DNA of 64,000 bases from Leifsonia xyli (GTDB taxonomy: Bacteria > Actinomycetota > Actinomycetes > Actinomycetales > Microbacteriaceae): assembly GCA_001647635.1 (NCBI GenBank), contig CP014761.1:1054001-1118000 (forward strand). Reading direction: 5' to 3'. Below the pieces are notes generated by a model. The model made no database searches, was not told the origin of the DNA, and was given only the letters and a program-made list of their open reading frames with translations. The position numbers and the translations under genes are program-made. This document shows, piece by piece, positions 36,563 to 44,867 of the stretch; the stretch's first letter is position 1; every line of letters begins with the position of its first letter.

Positions 36563-37198
36563 ATGCCGATGGATCCGGCGCTGGCACTGGGCTTCTGGGG
36601 CGTGACCGTGCTGCTCGTCTGCACGCCGGGCGCCGACTGGGCGTATGCGGTCTCGGTCGGGGTCGGCGGCCGGGCGCTCGTCCCGTCGATCGGCGGCATC
36701 CTGTTCGGATACCTGGTGGTCGTCTGCGCGGTCGCGGTCGGGCTGGGCGCGCTGGTGGCGGCGAATCCGGTGCTGATGGACGTGCTGACCATCGGCGGAG
36801 CGCTGTACCTGCTCTGGCTCGGGATCGGCGGGCTCGTCCGCTCGGCCGCCCCGCTGACCGCGCATGCGGACACCGGCGTCGCCGGATCCTCCCTGGCGTC
36901 CTTCCTCCGCGGAGCGGGGGTGAGCGGCTTCAATCCGAAGGGCCTGGTGGTGCTCGTCGCCCTGGTGCCGCAGTTCACGTCGCCTCACGCCGGCTGGGCG
37001 CCGGCCGCGCAGATGCTGCTGCTGGGAGGGATGTTCGTCGCGACCTGCGCGATCGTCTACCCGGCGGTCGCGATGCTGGCCCGCCGGCTGCTGGCCGCCC
37101 GGCCGCGGGGCACGGTGATCATGGCGCGCGTCTCGGCCATCGCCATGACGCTGATCGGGGTCTCGCTGCTCGCGGAGCGGGTCGCGCAGCTCCGGTGA
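36563..37198 (+). CDS. LysE/RhtB family amino-acid exporter
   Basis: A 211-residue inner-membrane translocator with six hydrophobic segments. Family features are TPGADWAYAVSVGVGGRALVPSIGGILFGY near residues 20-50 and the GFNPKGLVVLVALVPQF motif near 121-137 (LysE/RhtB usually show NPKxxxFF). ATG 36569 (MDPALALGF) has a better-spaced GAGAGG than ATG 36563. Paired with a divergent AsnC regulator, it probably exports an amino acid in excess. Confidence 0.9.
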   Translation: MPMDPALALGFWGVTVLLVCTPGADWAYAVSVGVGGRALVPSIGGILFGYLVVVCAVAVGLGALVAANPVLMDVLTIGGALYLLWLGIGGLVRSAAPLTAHADTGVAGSSLASFLRGAGVSGFNPKGLVVLVALVPQFTSPHAGWAPAAQMLLLGGMFVATCAIVYPAVAMLARRLLAARPRGTVIMARVSAIAMTLIGVSLLAERVAQLR

Positions 37199-37203
37199 GA
37201 CGA

Positions 37204-37238
37204 CGAACGCCCCGGACCGAGCCGGTCCGGGGCGTTCG
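37204..37238. terminator. bidirectional terminator between lysE-type gene and greA
   Basis: A perfect 15-bp stem (37204-37218 with 37224-37238) around a 5-base loop. It lies 6 bases after one stop and 16 bases from the convergent greA stop, so it can serve both genes. Confidence 0.75.
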
Positions 37239-37253
37239 CGCAGTGTCAGCGGC

Positions 37254-37745
37254 TCACTGGCCGGTGTAGGTCTCCACCTTGGTGACCTCGACGGCGATCT
37301 GGCGGCCGTTGGGGGCGGTGTACTCGGTCTTGTCGCCGACCTTGAGGCCGAGGATCGCCGAGCCGAGCGGGCTCTGCTCGCTGTAGACCGGGAGGTCGGT
37401 GCCGGCCGCGATCTCGCGGTTGCCGATGAGGAAGACGCTCTCGTCGCCCGCGATGGTCGCGGTGATGACCGTGCCGGGCTCGACGACGCCGTGGCTCTCC
37501 GGCGCGGCGCCGACGGTGGCGCTGCGCAGCAGGTTGGTGAGCTGGACGATGCGGGCCTCGATCTTGCCCTGCTCCTCCTTGGCGGCGTGGTAGCCGCCGT
37601 TCTCCTTGAGATCGCCCTCCTCGCGGGCCGCCTCGATCCGCTTCGCGATCTCGTTGCGGCCGTTGACGCTGAGCTCCTCGAGTTCGGCCGAGAGACGGTC
37701 GTACGCGTCCTGGGTCAGAAAGGTGACCTGAGAATCCTGGGACAT
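37254..37745 (-). CDS. greA: transcription elongation factor GreA
   Basis: A 163-residue factor that rescues backtracked RNA polymerase by stimulating transcript cleavage. N-terminal coiled coil with FLTQDAYDRLSAELEEL near 9-25, the catalytic tip acidic pair in AREEGDLKENGGYHAAKEEQG near 46, and the C-terminal FKBP-like domain with EQSPLGSAILGLKVGD near 124. Start ATG 37745. Follows the DUF4307 gene on the same strand, as in other actinobacteria. Confidence 0.95.
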   Translation of the reverse strand: MSQDSQVTFLTQDAYDRLSAELEELSVNGRNEIAKRIEAAREEGDLKENGGYHAAKEEQGKIEARIVQLTNLLRSATVGAAPESHGVVEPGTVITATIAGDESVFLIGNREIAAGTDLPVYSEQSPLGSAILGLKVGDKTEYTAPNGRQIAVEVTKVETYTGQ

Positions 37746-37823
37746 GATGAACTCCTTCGCGCCTCGTGCGGCAACAGCCGCCGGAAGCAGATGGGCCGGT
37801 CCTCCGACCGGTGCTAAAGTCGA

Positions 37824-37846
37824 CGCCCCGGCGTTGCCGGGGCGTA
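37824..37846 (-). terminator. terminator hairpin after the DUF4307 gene
   Basis: ACGCCCCGGC (37824-37833) pairs perfectly with GCCGGGGCGT (37837-37846) around a 3-base loop, 11 bases beyond the DUF4307 stop. Confidence 0.55.
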
Positions 37847-37857
37847 TCCGCACAATA

Positions 37858-38273
37858 CTAGGTCAGCCAGCAGCTGTTGATCAAACCCGTGTTGGGCGTC
37901 ATGATCGTCCGGATCGACTCCTTGTACGCGGTGAGGCGCGTGTCCGATCCCGGGTACTGCACGATGCGCCAGCCGACGATCGCGAAGTCCTCGTTGAGGG
38001 CCTGGATGGCGCAGGTCACCGGCGTCCCGGGCGGGGCGTTGATGGTGAACGAGATGTCGACGTGGTGGTTGTCGGGGATGGTGTAGGCCGTGTCCGTCGC
38101 CTCGAGGTCGGCCTGGTCGTTGTCCCATCCGGCCCAGAACACCCATGCGGTCACGACCGCCACCAGTCCGATCAGAGCGCCGATGACGAGCCAGCGCTGG
38201 CGGCGCCTGCGCTGGGGGTGCGGCCGTAGCGGCTGTCGAGCCGGGCGCTGGGGGTCGGGGTCGTCGCCGTCAT
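37858..38273 (-). CDS. DUF4307 membrane protein (apparent frameshift near the N-terminus)
   Basis: An actinobacterial protein with a basic N-terminus, one membrane segment (WLVIGALIGLVAVVTAWVFWAG) and an extracytoplasmic beta-rich domain ending GLINSCWLT. The family opening LDSRYGRTP occurs from ATG 38273 in one frame, while QRRRRQRWLV onwards is in another. Adding one base to the five-G run at 38214-38218 joins them into a usual-length protein of about 138 residues. The family normally stands between mca and greA, and does so here apart from the missing mca. Confidence 0.8.
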
Positions 38274-38356
38274 GCGTGCCGTCCTGTCCGACCTTCCCGC
38301 TCGATGGGCCCGCCGTCGGGCGACGGTAGGCTGGAACAAGACTAGGAGACGAAGCT

Positions 38357-38428
38357 GTGAACACTGCCCCCCGCGCGGCGACCGCGATGCCCGAGACCGA
38401 CCTGTTCTCCGGGATGGTGGCCGCGTGA
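38357..38428 (+). pseudogene. 23-residue ORF, probable remnant of mca (mycothiol S-conjugate amidase)
   Basis: A GTG-started 23-residue frame with a very good ribosome-binding site (AGGAG, seven bases upstream) and a TAGGCT -10-like box at 38327-38332. It ends AMPETDLFSGMVAA, and its TGA overlaps the GTG of the next gene. In actinobacteria an mca gene of about 290 codons normally sits here, divergent from DUF4307 and upstream of a small membrane protein. As I recall, Mca proteins end in a P-E-x-D-L-F-x-G-like tail. A large deletion leaving start and tail is therefore likely; a genuine leader peptide is the alternative. Confidence 0.45.
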
Positions 38429-38694
38429 TCGCCGACGCCCTGCTGCGCGCCTCCGTCCACCTCGCCGCGACGCCCGCCCCGACGCCGTCCGGCGCCCCGG
38501 CCGACGACTCCGTCACGCCGGGCGTGCTCGGCTTCGTGGTCACGTTCCTGATCGCGGTGGTCGTCGTGCTGCTCGTCGTCGACATGGTGCGACGCATCCG
38601 CCGGGTGCGCTACCGCTCCGAGATCGCCGAGAAGCTGGATGCGGAGCAGAGCGGCGGGGACCGCGCGGCCGGTCCGGAGGACCGCGAGAGCTGA
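38425..38694 (+). CDS. small single-span membrane protein
   Basis: An 89-residue protein starting at GTG 38425, which overlaps the stop of the 23-codon frame (GTGA). A short Ala/Pro-rich N-terminus, one transmembrane helix (VLGFVVTFLIAVVVVLLVVDMV, about 34-55) and a basic then acidic cytosolic tail are visible. Position and size correspond to the small gene downstream of mca in mycobacteria (Rv1083, from memory). Function unknown. Confidence 0.65.
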   Translation: MIADALLRASVHLAATPAPTPSGAPADDSVTPGVLGFVVTFLIAVVVVLLVVDMVRRIRRVRYRSEIAEKLDAEQSGGDRAAGPEDRES

Positions 38695-38718
38695 CCGCTC
38701 GTCAACCGGAGCGGGCTG

Positions 38719-39978
38719 CTACTCGTCGTCGACGACCGGATCGTACCCGGCCGCACGGAGCGCGTCGATGACGTGGCGACGGTGCTCGGTGCCGCGCGTC
38801 TCGACGCTCACGTCGAGCTCGACCTGGCTCAGCTGCATCCCGCGACCGTGGCGTGTGTGCAGCACCTCGACGACGTTGGCGTTCACGCCCGCGAGGATCT
38901 CGGCGATGCGCGCCAGCTGGCCCGGGCGGTCCGGCAGCATGATCGTCAGCTTGAGGTAGCGGTCGGACGCGGCGAGGCCCTGGCTGATGACGCGCTGCAT
39001 GAGCAGCGGGTCGATGTTGCCGCCCGAGAGGATTGCGACCGTGGTGCCGTCGGCCGGGATCGCCCCGGCGAGGATGGCGGCGACGCCCGCGGCGCCCGCC
39101 GGCTCCACGACGAGCTTGGCCCGCTCCAGCAGCACGACCATGGCGCGGGCGATGTCGTCCTCGGACACGGTGACCACCTGGTCCACCGCCTCGCGGATGA
39201 TCTCGAAGTTGAGCGCGCCGGGCCGGCTCACCGCGATGCCGTCGGCGATCGTCGCAACGAGGGCGATGTCGGTCGGCTCCCCCGCCGCCAGCGAGGGCGG
39301 GTAGGCCGCGGCGTTCGCCGCCTGCACGCCGATGACGCGCACCTCGCGGCCGTCCCGCGCCGCTCGCTGCTTGACCGCGCTGGCCACGCCAGAGATGAGG
39401 CCGCCGCCGCCGATCGGCACGACGATCGTGCGCACGTCCGGCACGTCGTCGAGGATCTCGAGCCCGAGCGTGCCCTGACCGGCCACCACATCCGGATGGT
39501 CGAACGGCGGGATGAGGACGGCGCCGGTGTCGGCCGCGAAGTCGGCGGCGGCCCGTAGCGTCTCGTCGACGATGCTGCCGCTGAGCACGACGTCCGCGCC
39601 GTACGCGCGCGTCGCCTGGAACTTGGGGATGGCCACGCCCACCGGCATGAAGATGGTCGCGTGGATGCCGAGCTCGCGCGCCGCGAACGCGACGCCCTGC
39701 GCGTGATTGCCGGCGGAGGCCGCGACGACGCCGCGGGCGCGCTCCTCGGCGCTCAGCTTCGACATCCGGTTGTAGGCGCCGCGGATCTTGTAGGAGCCGG
39801 TGCGCTGGAGGTTCTCGCACTTGAGCAGGACCGGGGCGCCGAGCAGGTCGGCGAGATACCGCGAGCTCTCGATCGGGGTCGGCTGGGCCACGCGGGCGAC
39901 GATGGCGCGCGCGGACTCGAACTCGTCCAGGCCGGGGCCGGCGAACGGGGTGCGCGTGTGATCGGTCGCGGTTGCCAC
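38719..39978 (-). CDS. ilvA: threonine ammonia-lyase
   Basis: Deaminates threonine to 2-oxobutanoate, feeding isoleucine synthesis or catabolism. PLP Lys64 is in RTGSYKIRGAYN, the phosphate-binding Gly loop is GGGGLISGVA near 190, and one C-terminal ACT-like domain (about 335-415, LTIMLPDRPGQLARI) may bind an effector. 419 residues from GTG 39978. The single ACT domain and length resemble the shorter actinobacterial threonine dehydratases rather than the 510-residue E. coli IlvA. Confidence 0.93.
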   Translation of the reverse strand: MATATDHTRTPFAGPGLDEFESARAIVARVAQPTPIESSRYLADLLGAPVLLKCENLQRTGSYKIRGAYNRMSKLSAEERARGVVAASAGNHAQGVAFAARELGIHATIFMPVGVAIPKFQATRAYGADVVLSGSIVDETLRAAADFAADTGAVLIPPFDHPDVVAGQGTLGLEILDDVPDVRTIVVPIGGGGLISGVASAVKQRAARDGREVRVIGVQAANAAAYPPSLAAGEPTDIALVATIADGIAVSRPGALNFEIIREAVDQVVTVSEDDIARAMVVLLERAKLVVEPAGAAGVAAILAGAIPADGTTVAILSGGNIDPLLMQRVISQGLAASDRYLKLTIMLPDRPGQLARIAEILAGVNANVVEVLHTRHGRGMQLSQVELDVSVETRGTEHRRHVIDALRAAGYDPVVDDE

Positions 39979-40028
39979 GGGGTCAGCCTAGCCCCGGTCG
40001 TATTCCGCTGGATGTATGCGGTCCCTGC

Positions 40029-41293
40029 TCAGCGCACCGGCGGCCGTCGCACCGGCCGCGGGACGGTCTGCCAGATCGGCTGCTCGGGTCCCGTCCACTC
40101 CGTATCCGGCGGCGAGCTGCGCCACGCTCCACTGGAGATGTAGTGGACCATCACGTTGAGCACGGCCACGAACGGCACCGCGAACAGCGCGCCCGGGATG
40201 CCGGCGAGCAGCGACCCGGCGGCGACCGCCAGCACGACGGCGAGCGGGTGCACCTTCACCGCGCTGCCCATGATCAGCGGCTGCAGGATGTGTCCCTCGA
40301 TCTGCTGCACGAGCAGCACGATCCCGAGCATGATGAGCGCGAACACCCAGCCCTTGAAGACGAGCGCGATGAAGACGGCGAGCGCCCCCGTGACCACCGC
40401 GCCGACGACGGGGATGAACGACCCGAGGAACACGAGCACCGCGATCGGGAGCACCAGCGGCAGGCCGAGGAAGAAGGCGCCGAGGCCGATGCCGAGCGCG
40501 TCGATCGAGGCGACGAGCACCTGCACCTTGGCGAAGTTGCGGAGGGTGACCCAGCCGGCCTTGCCCGCACCGTCGACGGCGGCCCGCGCGCGCTTCGGGA
40601 ACACCCGCACGATCCACGACCAGATGCCCGCGCCGTCGATGAGGATGAAGATCGTGCTGAACAGCACCAGGAGCGCCCCCGCGAGCACGTGCCCGACGGT
40701 GGTGCCCACCGACAGGGCGCCGGAGAGGAAGACCTGGCCGTCCTGCTGGATCGACGACCCGATCGAGGCCAGGGCGCTGCTGATCTGGTTCTCGCTCAGT
40801 CCGAGCGGCCCGCTGGTGAGCCAGGATCGGAGGCCGTTGTATGCGTCCACCGACTGCTTCTGCAGCTCTCCGCTCTGTCGCGTGATCTGCCAGACGGCCA
40901 GGTAGACGAGGCCTGCGACCACCACCAGCGTGATGACGAGCACGACGAGGATGGCCAACCACTTCGGCCAGCGGTGCCTCACCAGGAAGTCCTTGAAAGG
41001 CACCAGCAGTCCGGCGAGCAGCACGGCGATGAGCACCGGGATGACGATGAGCTTCAGCTGGATGATCAGGAAGATGACGACAGCGATGACCGCACCGACC
41101 ACGAGCAGGCGCCACGACCACGCGCCGGCGATGCGCATCCCGCGCGGTACGGCCTCGTCGATCGAGGTGGCGGGGTCGACCAGATCACGCCCGCGGCGCT
41201 GGAACCAGGACCGGGCGGGCGCGCGATTGCCGGCGGCGACCTCCTCGCCGGGCGTCGGGGCGGCGGCGGGACGGTGCGGTCGGTGTCGGCCAT
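40029..41293 (-). CDS. AI-2E family transporter (apparent frameshift near the N-terminus)
   Basis: A polytopic membrane protein of about 420 residues. Hydrophobic segments cover LLVVGAVIAVVIFLIIQLKLIVIPVLIAVLLAGLL in the N-terminal third, and the family C-terminal core has GSFIPVVGAVVTGALAVFIAL and LVQQIEGHILQPLIMGSAVKVHPLAVVL. Named for the TqsA autoinducer exporter, although many members transport other solutes, including Na+/H+. MADTDRTVPPPP from ATG 41293 is in a different frame from PTPGEEVAAGN. One base missing from the four-G run at 41257-41260 explains this. Otherwise translation would have to begin at MRIAGAW, further in. Confidence 0.87.
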
Positions 41294-41356
41294 GCCCGCC
41301 AGTGTAGGCCGCGGCCGCCCGGGATCCGTGGAGCCCGGGCGCCGCGGTCACCGCCT

Positions 41357-41955
41357 TCACAGCTGGATGATCAGAGGCGGGTACTCGATGGCCGTGCGGA
41401 ACCACTGCCAGGTGGACCCGCCGGTCTGCTGGATGGAGGCGTAGGTCACCTGGGTCGGCGGCACGTTCTTCAGCCCGACGACGACCGCGACGTTGCCGTT
41501 GACGGTGCGCGCGCCGGTCCCGGTCGTGCTGCCCGCGCCGGCGTAGGCGCCGACGTTCAGGTTCACGGCGCCGTTGGCCGTGATCACGAAGGTCACCACG
41601 TAGTCGCCGACGGCCGTGGCCCGTAGTCGCCGGGGCTGAAGTGCACCGACACCCCGGGGCCGCCCGAGGGCGTGGGCCGGTAGGTGAACGACGCGTAGGG
41701 GGTGCCCGTCGTGTCCGTCTGCATGATGTCGGACGCGATGAGCGTGAGGTTGGTCCGTCCCTTCCCCACGGTGTGGGTGGGGCTGATGGTGTCGATGGGA
41801 CGGAACCACGGGAAGGTGATGATCTCGTGCACCGAGACGCGGTGCGCGAGGTCCGTGAGGGACAGGGTTCTCTCGAACGTTGCGGGATCGATGAGCTCAG
41901 CGACTTCTGCGTCCTCCCCCGCACGCTCTCCCAGGTCAGGAGTCTCGCTGGACAT
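41357..41955 (-). pseudogene. hypothetical protein (apparent frameshift)
   Basis: From ATG 41955: an acidic N-terminus, then LSLTDLAHRVSVHEIITFPWFRPI and a beta-rich segment reading GGPGVSVHFSPGDYG. The frame then switches near 41620-41622 (three C where four are expected) to ATAVGDYVVTFVITANGAVNLNVGAYAG and ends TAIEYPPLIIQL. The joined product of about 199 residues is soluble, with no signal peptide. I do not recognise the family. Both halves share the neighbourhood's codon bias, supporting one gene. Confidence 0.6.
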
Positions 41956-41978
41956 GCGCGGACTCTACTCCGCGGTCT

Positions 41979-43049
41979 CTACCCGGCAACAGCCCGTTCT
42001 GCGGCGGTCACGGGCGACCCGCTGAGGGAGATGGAGACGCGCTCCCCCGCCTCCGGCCGCTCGCGCGCGCCGTGCTGGACCGACAGCTCGCTGCCGTCCT
42101 CCAGCCGCACGCGGGTGCGCCGCAGCGCGCCGAGGAAGCTCGTGGTGAGGACGACGCCGGGGATGCCGTCCGACGCCAGCAGCACGTCCTCCGGGCGCAG
42201 GTAGGCGGTGACCGGGCCGTCCGCGACAGTGGAGGCCAGCGGCACCTCCTGGCCGAGCACGCGGAGGCGGCCGTCGGCGACCGTGCCGTCCACGCGGTTG
42301 GTCAGCCCGACGAACTCGGCGACGAACGCGGTCGCCGGGCGGTGGTAGAGCTCCTCCGGGGTGCCGATCTGCTCGATCCGGCCGGCGCGCATGACGGCGA
42401 CGCGGTCGGCGACGGCGAGCGCCTCCTCCTGATCGTGGGTGACGAAGAACGTCGTGATGCCGAGCTCGGTCTGGATGCGGCGGATCTCGTCCCGCAGCTG
42501 GACGCGCACTTTCGCGTCGAGCGCCGACAGCGGCTCGTCGAGCAGCAGCACGCGCGGCTCGGTGACCAGCGCGCGAGCGAGCGCGACGCGCTGCTGCTGG
42601 CCGCCGGAGAGCTGGTGCGCGTACCGGGCGGCGTGGTGGTCGAGGCCGACCAGCTCGAGGGCGGCGGCCGCGCGGCGGCGGCGCTCGGCGGGTGCGACCT
42701 TGCGCATCCGCAGCCCGAACTCGACGTTCTGGCCCGACGTCAGGTGCGGGAACAGCGAGTACGACTGGAACACCATCCCCAGATCGCGCCGGTTGGTCGG
42801 CTCGTCGGTGACGTCGCGGCCGTCGATGAGGATGCTGCCGCTGTCCACGCGCTCCAGCCCGGCGAGCGAGCGGAGGGCGGTGGTCTTGCCGCACCCGCTC
42901 GGGCCGAGCAGCGCGATGAGCTCGCCAGGCGCCGCGGCCAGATCGAAGCCGGCCAGGCCGGCGCCGCCGCCGAAGTCGCGGACGAGGTCGCGCAGCTCGA
43001 CGGTCGAGCCGGTGCGGGAGGAGAGCAGAGGGGTTTCGAGGGCGGTCAT
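41979..43049 (-). CDS. ABC importer ATP-binding protein (PotA/FbpC-like)
   Basis: A 356-residue ATPase driving the adjacent permeases. Walker A LLGPSGCGKTT near 48-57, Q-loop MVFQSYSLFPH, signature LSGGQQQR, Walker B VLLLDEPLSALD and switch His FFVTHDQEEAL are all present. A C-terminal TOBE domain (about 240-350) is typical of polyamine, ferric iron and related importers. Last gene of a four-gene operon, separated by one base from the preceding permease stop. Confidence 0.93.
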   Translation of the reverse strand: MTALETPLLSSRTGSTVELRDLVRDFGGGAGLAGFDLAAAPGELIALLGPSGCGKTTALRSLAGLERVDSGSILIDGRDVTDEPTNRRDLGMVFQSYSLFPHLTSGQNVEFGLRMRKVAPAERRRRAAAALELVGLDHHAARYAHQLSGGQQQRVALARALVTEPRVLLLDEPLSALDAKVRVQLRDEIRRIQTELGITTFFVTHDQEEALAVADRVAVMRAGRIEQIGTPEELYHRPATAFVAEFVGLTNRVDGTVADGRLRVLGQEVPLASTVADGPVTAYLRPEDVLLASDGIPGVVLTTSFLGALRRTRVRLEDGSELSVQHGARERPEAGERVSISLSGSPVTAAERAVAG

Positions 43050-43050
43050 G

Positions 43051-43893
43051 TCAGCCTTTCGCGGAACGCCGGCGGCGCACGCTGACGAGGCGGTCGACGA
43101 CGACGAGGAGGAGGAACGCGAACACCAGCGCGAGGAGCGCGAAGATGACCGCGACGAACGGGTCGGACTGCGACACCAGCAGCAGGGACGTCTGCAGGTT
43201 GACGCGGGAGAGCAGCGAGGCGATGGTGAACTCGCCCAGCACCACGGCGACCGACAGCGCCGAGGCTGCGAGGATGCCGCGGCGCAGGTTCGGGACCAGG
43301 ACGCGCCAGAACACCGTCCACGAGCCGGCGCCGAGCGACCGGGCGGCTTCGCTGAGGGTGATCATGTCGACCGCGGCCACGTTGCTCTGGATGGCCCGGT
43401 ACGCGTACGGCAGCACGGTGATGCCGTACGCGAAGGCGAGCGTCCAGGATCCGGAGCCGAAGATCCCGGTGACGACCGCGTACGTCGGCGCCAGGCCGAC
43501 GACCATGACGATCGCCGGGATCATGATCGGGAGCAGGCAGACGGCCTCCAGCAGGCGGCGCAGCTTCGGGAAGCGCAGCTCGACGAGCACGATCGTCGGC
43601 AGCAGCACCAGCAGCACGATCGCGACCGTGACGACCGCGAGCACGAGCGAGTTGCCCAGCCCCTGGTAGACGCGGTCGTAGCGGGTGGTCTCGCCGCTGA
43701 AGACGGCGACCCACCGATCGAAGTTGTAGACGCCCGGCTTCGCGGTGCGGAGGGTGAACTCCACCATCGAGAACAGCGGGATGAGGAAGAACAGCCCGAG
43801 GACCGTCCAGATGACGGCGCGCACCGCAGGGCCGGGGCCCAGACGGAGCTGCTGCGTGCGACGGCGCCGGGGCGCGTCCACGGCGCGGCTCAT
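43051..43893 (-). CDS. ABC importer permease (second)
   Basis: A 280-residue inner-membrane protein with six hydrophobic segments. The coupling (EAA) loop is EAARSLGAGSWTVFWRVLVPNLRRGI near 190-215. The start ATG 43893 overlaps the stop of the first permease (ATGA). With the partner permease it forms the heterodimeric channel of a PotB/PotC-like importer. Confidence 0.9.
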   Translation of the reverse strand: MSRAVDAPRRRRTQQLRLGPGPAVRAVIWTVLGLFFLIPLFSMVEFTLRTAKPGVYNFDRWVAVFSGETTRYDRVYQGLGNSLVLAVVTVAIVLLVLLPTIVLVELRFPKLRRLLEAVCLLPIMIPAIVMVVGLAPTYAVVTGIFGSGSWTLAFAYGITVLPYAYRAIQSNVAAVDMITLSEAARSLGAGSWTVFWRVLVPNLRRGILAASALSVAVVLGEFTIASLLSRVNLQTSLLLVSQSDPFVAVIFALLALVFAFLLLVVVDRLVSVRRRRSAKG

Positions 43894-44867
43894 CGCTGCC
43901 ACCTCGCGGTGCGGCGGACCAGCGCGGAGTACGCGAGCATCACGACGACCATCACCACGAGCATCCCGAGCGCCATCGCGCCGGCGAGGTTCGCGCGGCC
44001 GAGCACGGTCTCGCTGATGAGCGCCTGGCGGATCTGCAGGGACACGATGTTGTTCGCCTGGCCGACGAGGGCTGCGGCGGTCGCGTACGACGAGAACGCG
44101 TTGGCGAAGAGGAGCAGCAGGCTGCCGAGGAACGAGGGCAGCAGGATGGGCCCGCCCACGCGCGTCCAGTACGTCCAGCGGCTGCCGCCGAGGGTCGCGG
44201 TCGCCTCCAGCCACTGCGGGCGAAGGCCTTCCAGCGCCGGCATGAAGGTGATGACCATGAGCGGGATCTGGAAGTAGAGGTACGGGAGGATGAGGCCGGG
44301 CACGGTGTACAGCCAGACGCCGTTCTCGTAGATGTCGATGTGGGCGACGTTTCGCAGCAGGACGGTGACGAGTCCCTGCGCGCCGATCGTCGCGATGAAG
44401 GCGAAGGCGAGCATGACGCCGCCGAACTGGGCGAGGACGCTGCTGGCGGAATCCACGAGCGAGCGTGTCATGCCGCCCGGGCGCGAACGCAGAAGCGCGA
44501 AGCAGAGCGCGGCTCCGGCGATCGCCCCCACGATCGCGGTCACGGCCGAGAGCCAGAACGCGCCGAAGAAGGAGCCGGCGATCGCGGGCTCTGCCAGGCC
44601 GGTGAGGTTCGCCCAGGTGAACCGGCCCTCGCCGTCGAGGAACCCGCTCCCCACCGCGACCAGCGTCGGGATGGCGAGGAAGATCACGACGTAGAAGGCG
44701 AAGGGCGTGAGCCCCAGCACCGCGGCGGCCTCCGACCGGCGCCGCCGCCCGGCCCGCGCGGTGGCGGCTCGGGCCGACGACGGCTGCCGCCGGGTCCCCG
44801 TGGCGGGGACTCCGGCGGCAGCGGTCTCGACCGCAGGCGCCGCGGCGCCTGTGACGGTCTCGGTCAT
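43890..44867 (-). CDS. ABC importer permease (first)
   Basis: A 325-residue permease with a long hydrophilic N-terminus (about 50 residues rich in Ala, Thr and Arg), followed by six membrane segments. The EAA-like loop is EATATLGGSRWTYWTRVGGPILLPSF near 220-245. Start ATG 44867, overlapping by one base the stop of the binding-protein gene. The third and fourth segments include a QFGGVMLAFAFIATIG stretch usual in the family. Confidence 0.9.
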   Translation of the reverse strand: MTETVTGAAAPAVETAAAGVPATGTRRQPSSARAATARAGRRRRSEAAAVLGLTPFAFYVVIFLAIPTLVAVGSGFLDGEGRFTWANLTGLAEPAIAGSFFGAFWLSAVTAIVGAIAGAALCFALLRSRPGGMTRSLVDSASSVLAQFGGVMLAFAFIATIGAQGLVTVLLRNVAHIDIYENGVWLYTVPGLILPYLYFQIPLMVITFMPALEGLRPQWLEATATLGGSRWTYWTRVGGPILLPSFLGSLLLLFANAFSSYATAAALVGQANNIVSLQIRQALISETVLGRANLAGAMALGMLVVMVVVMLAYSALVRRTARWQR

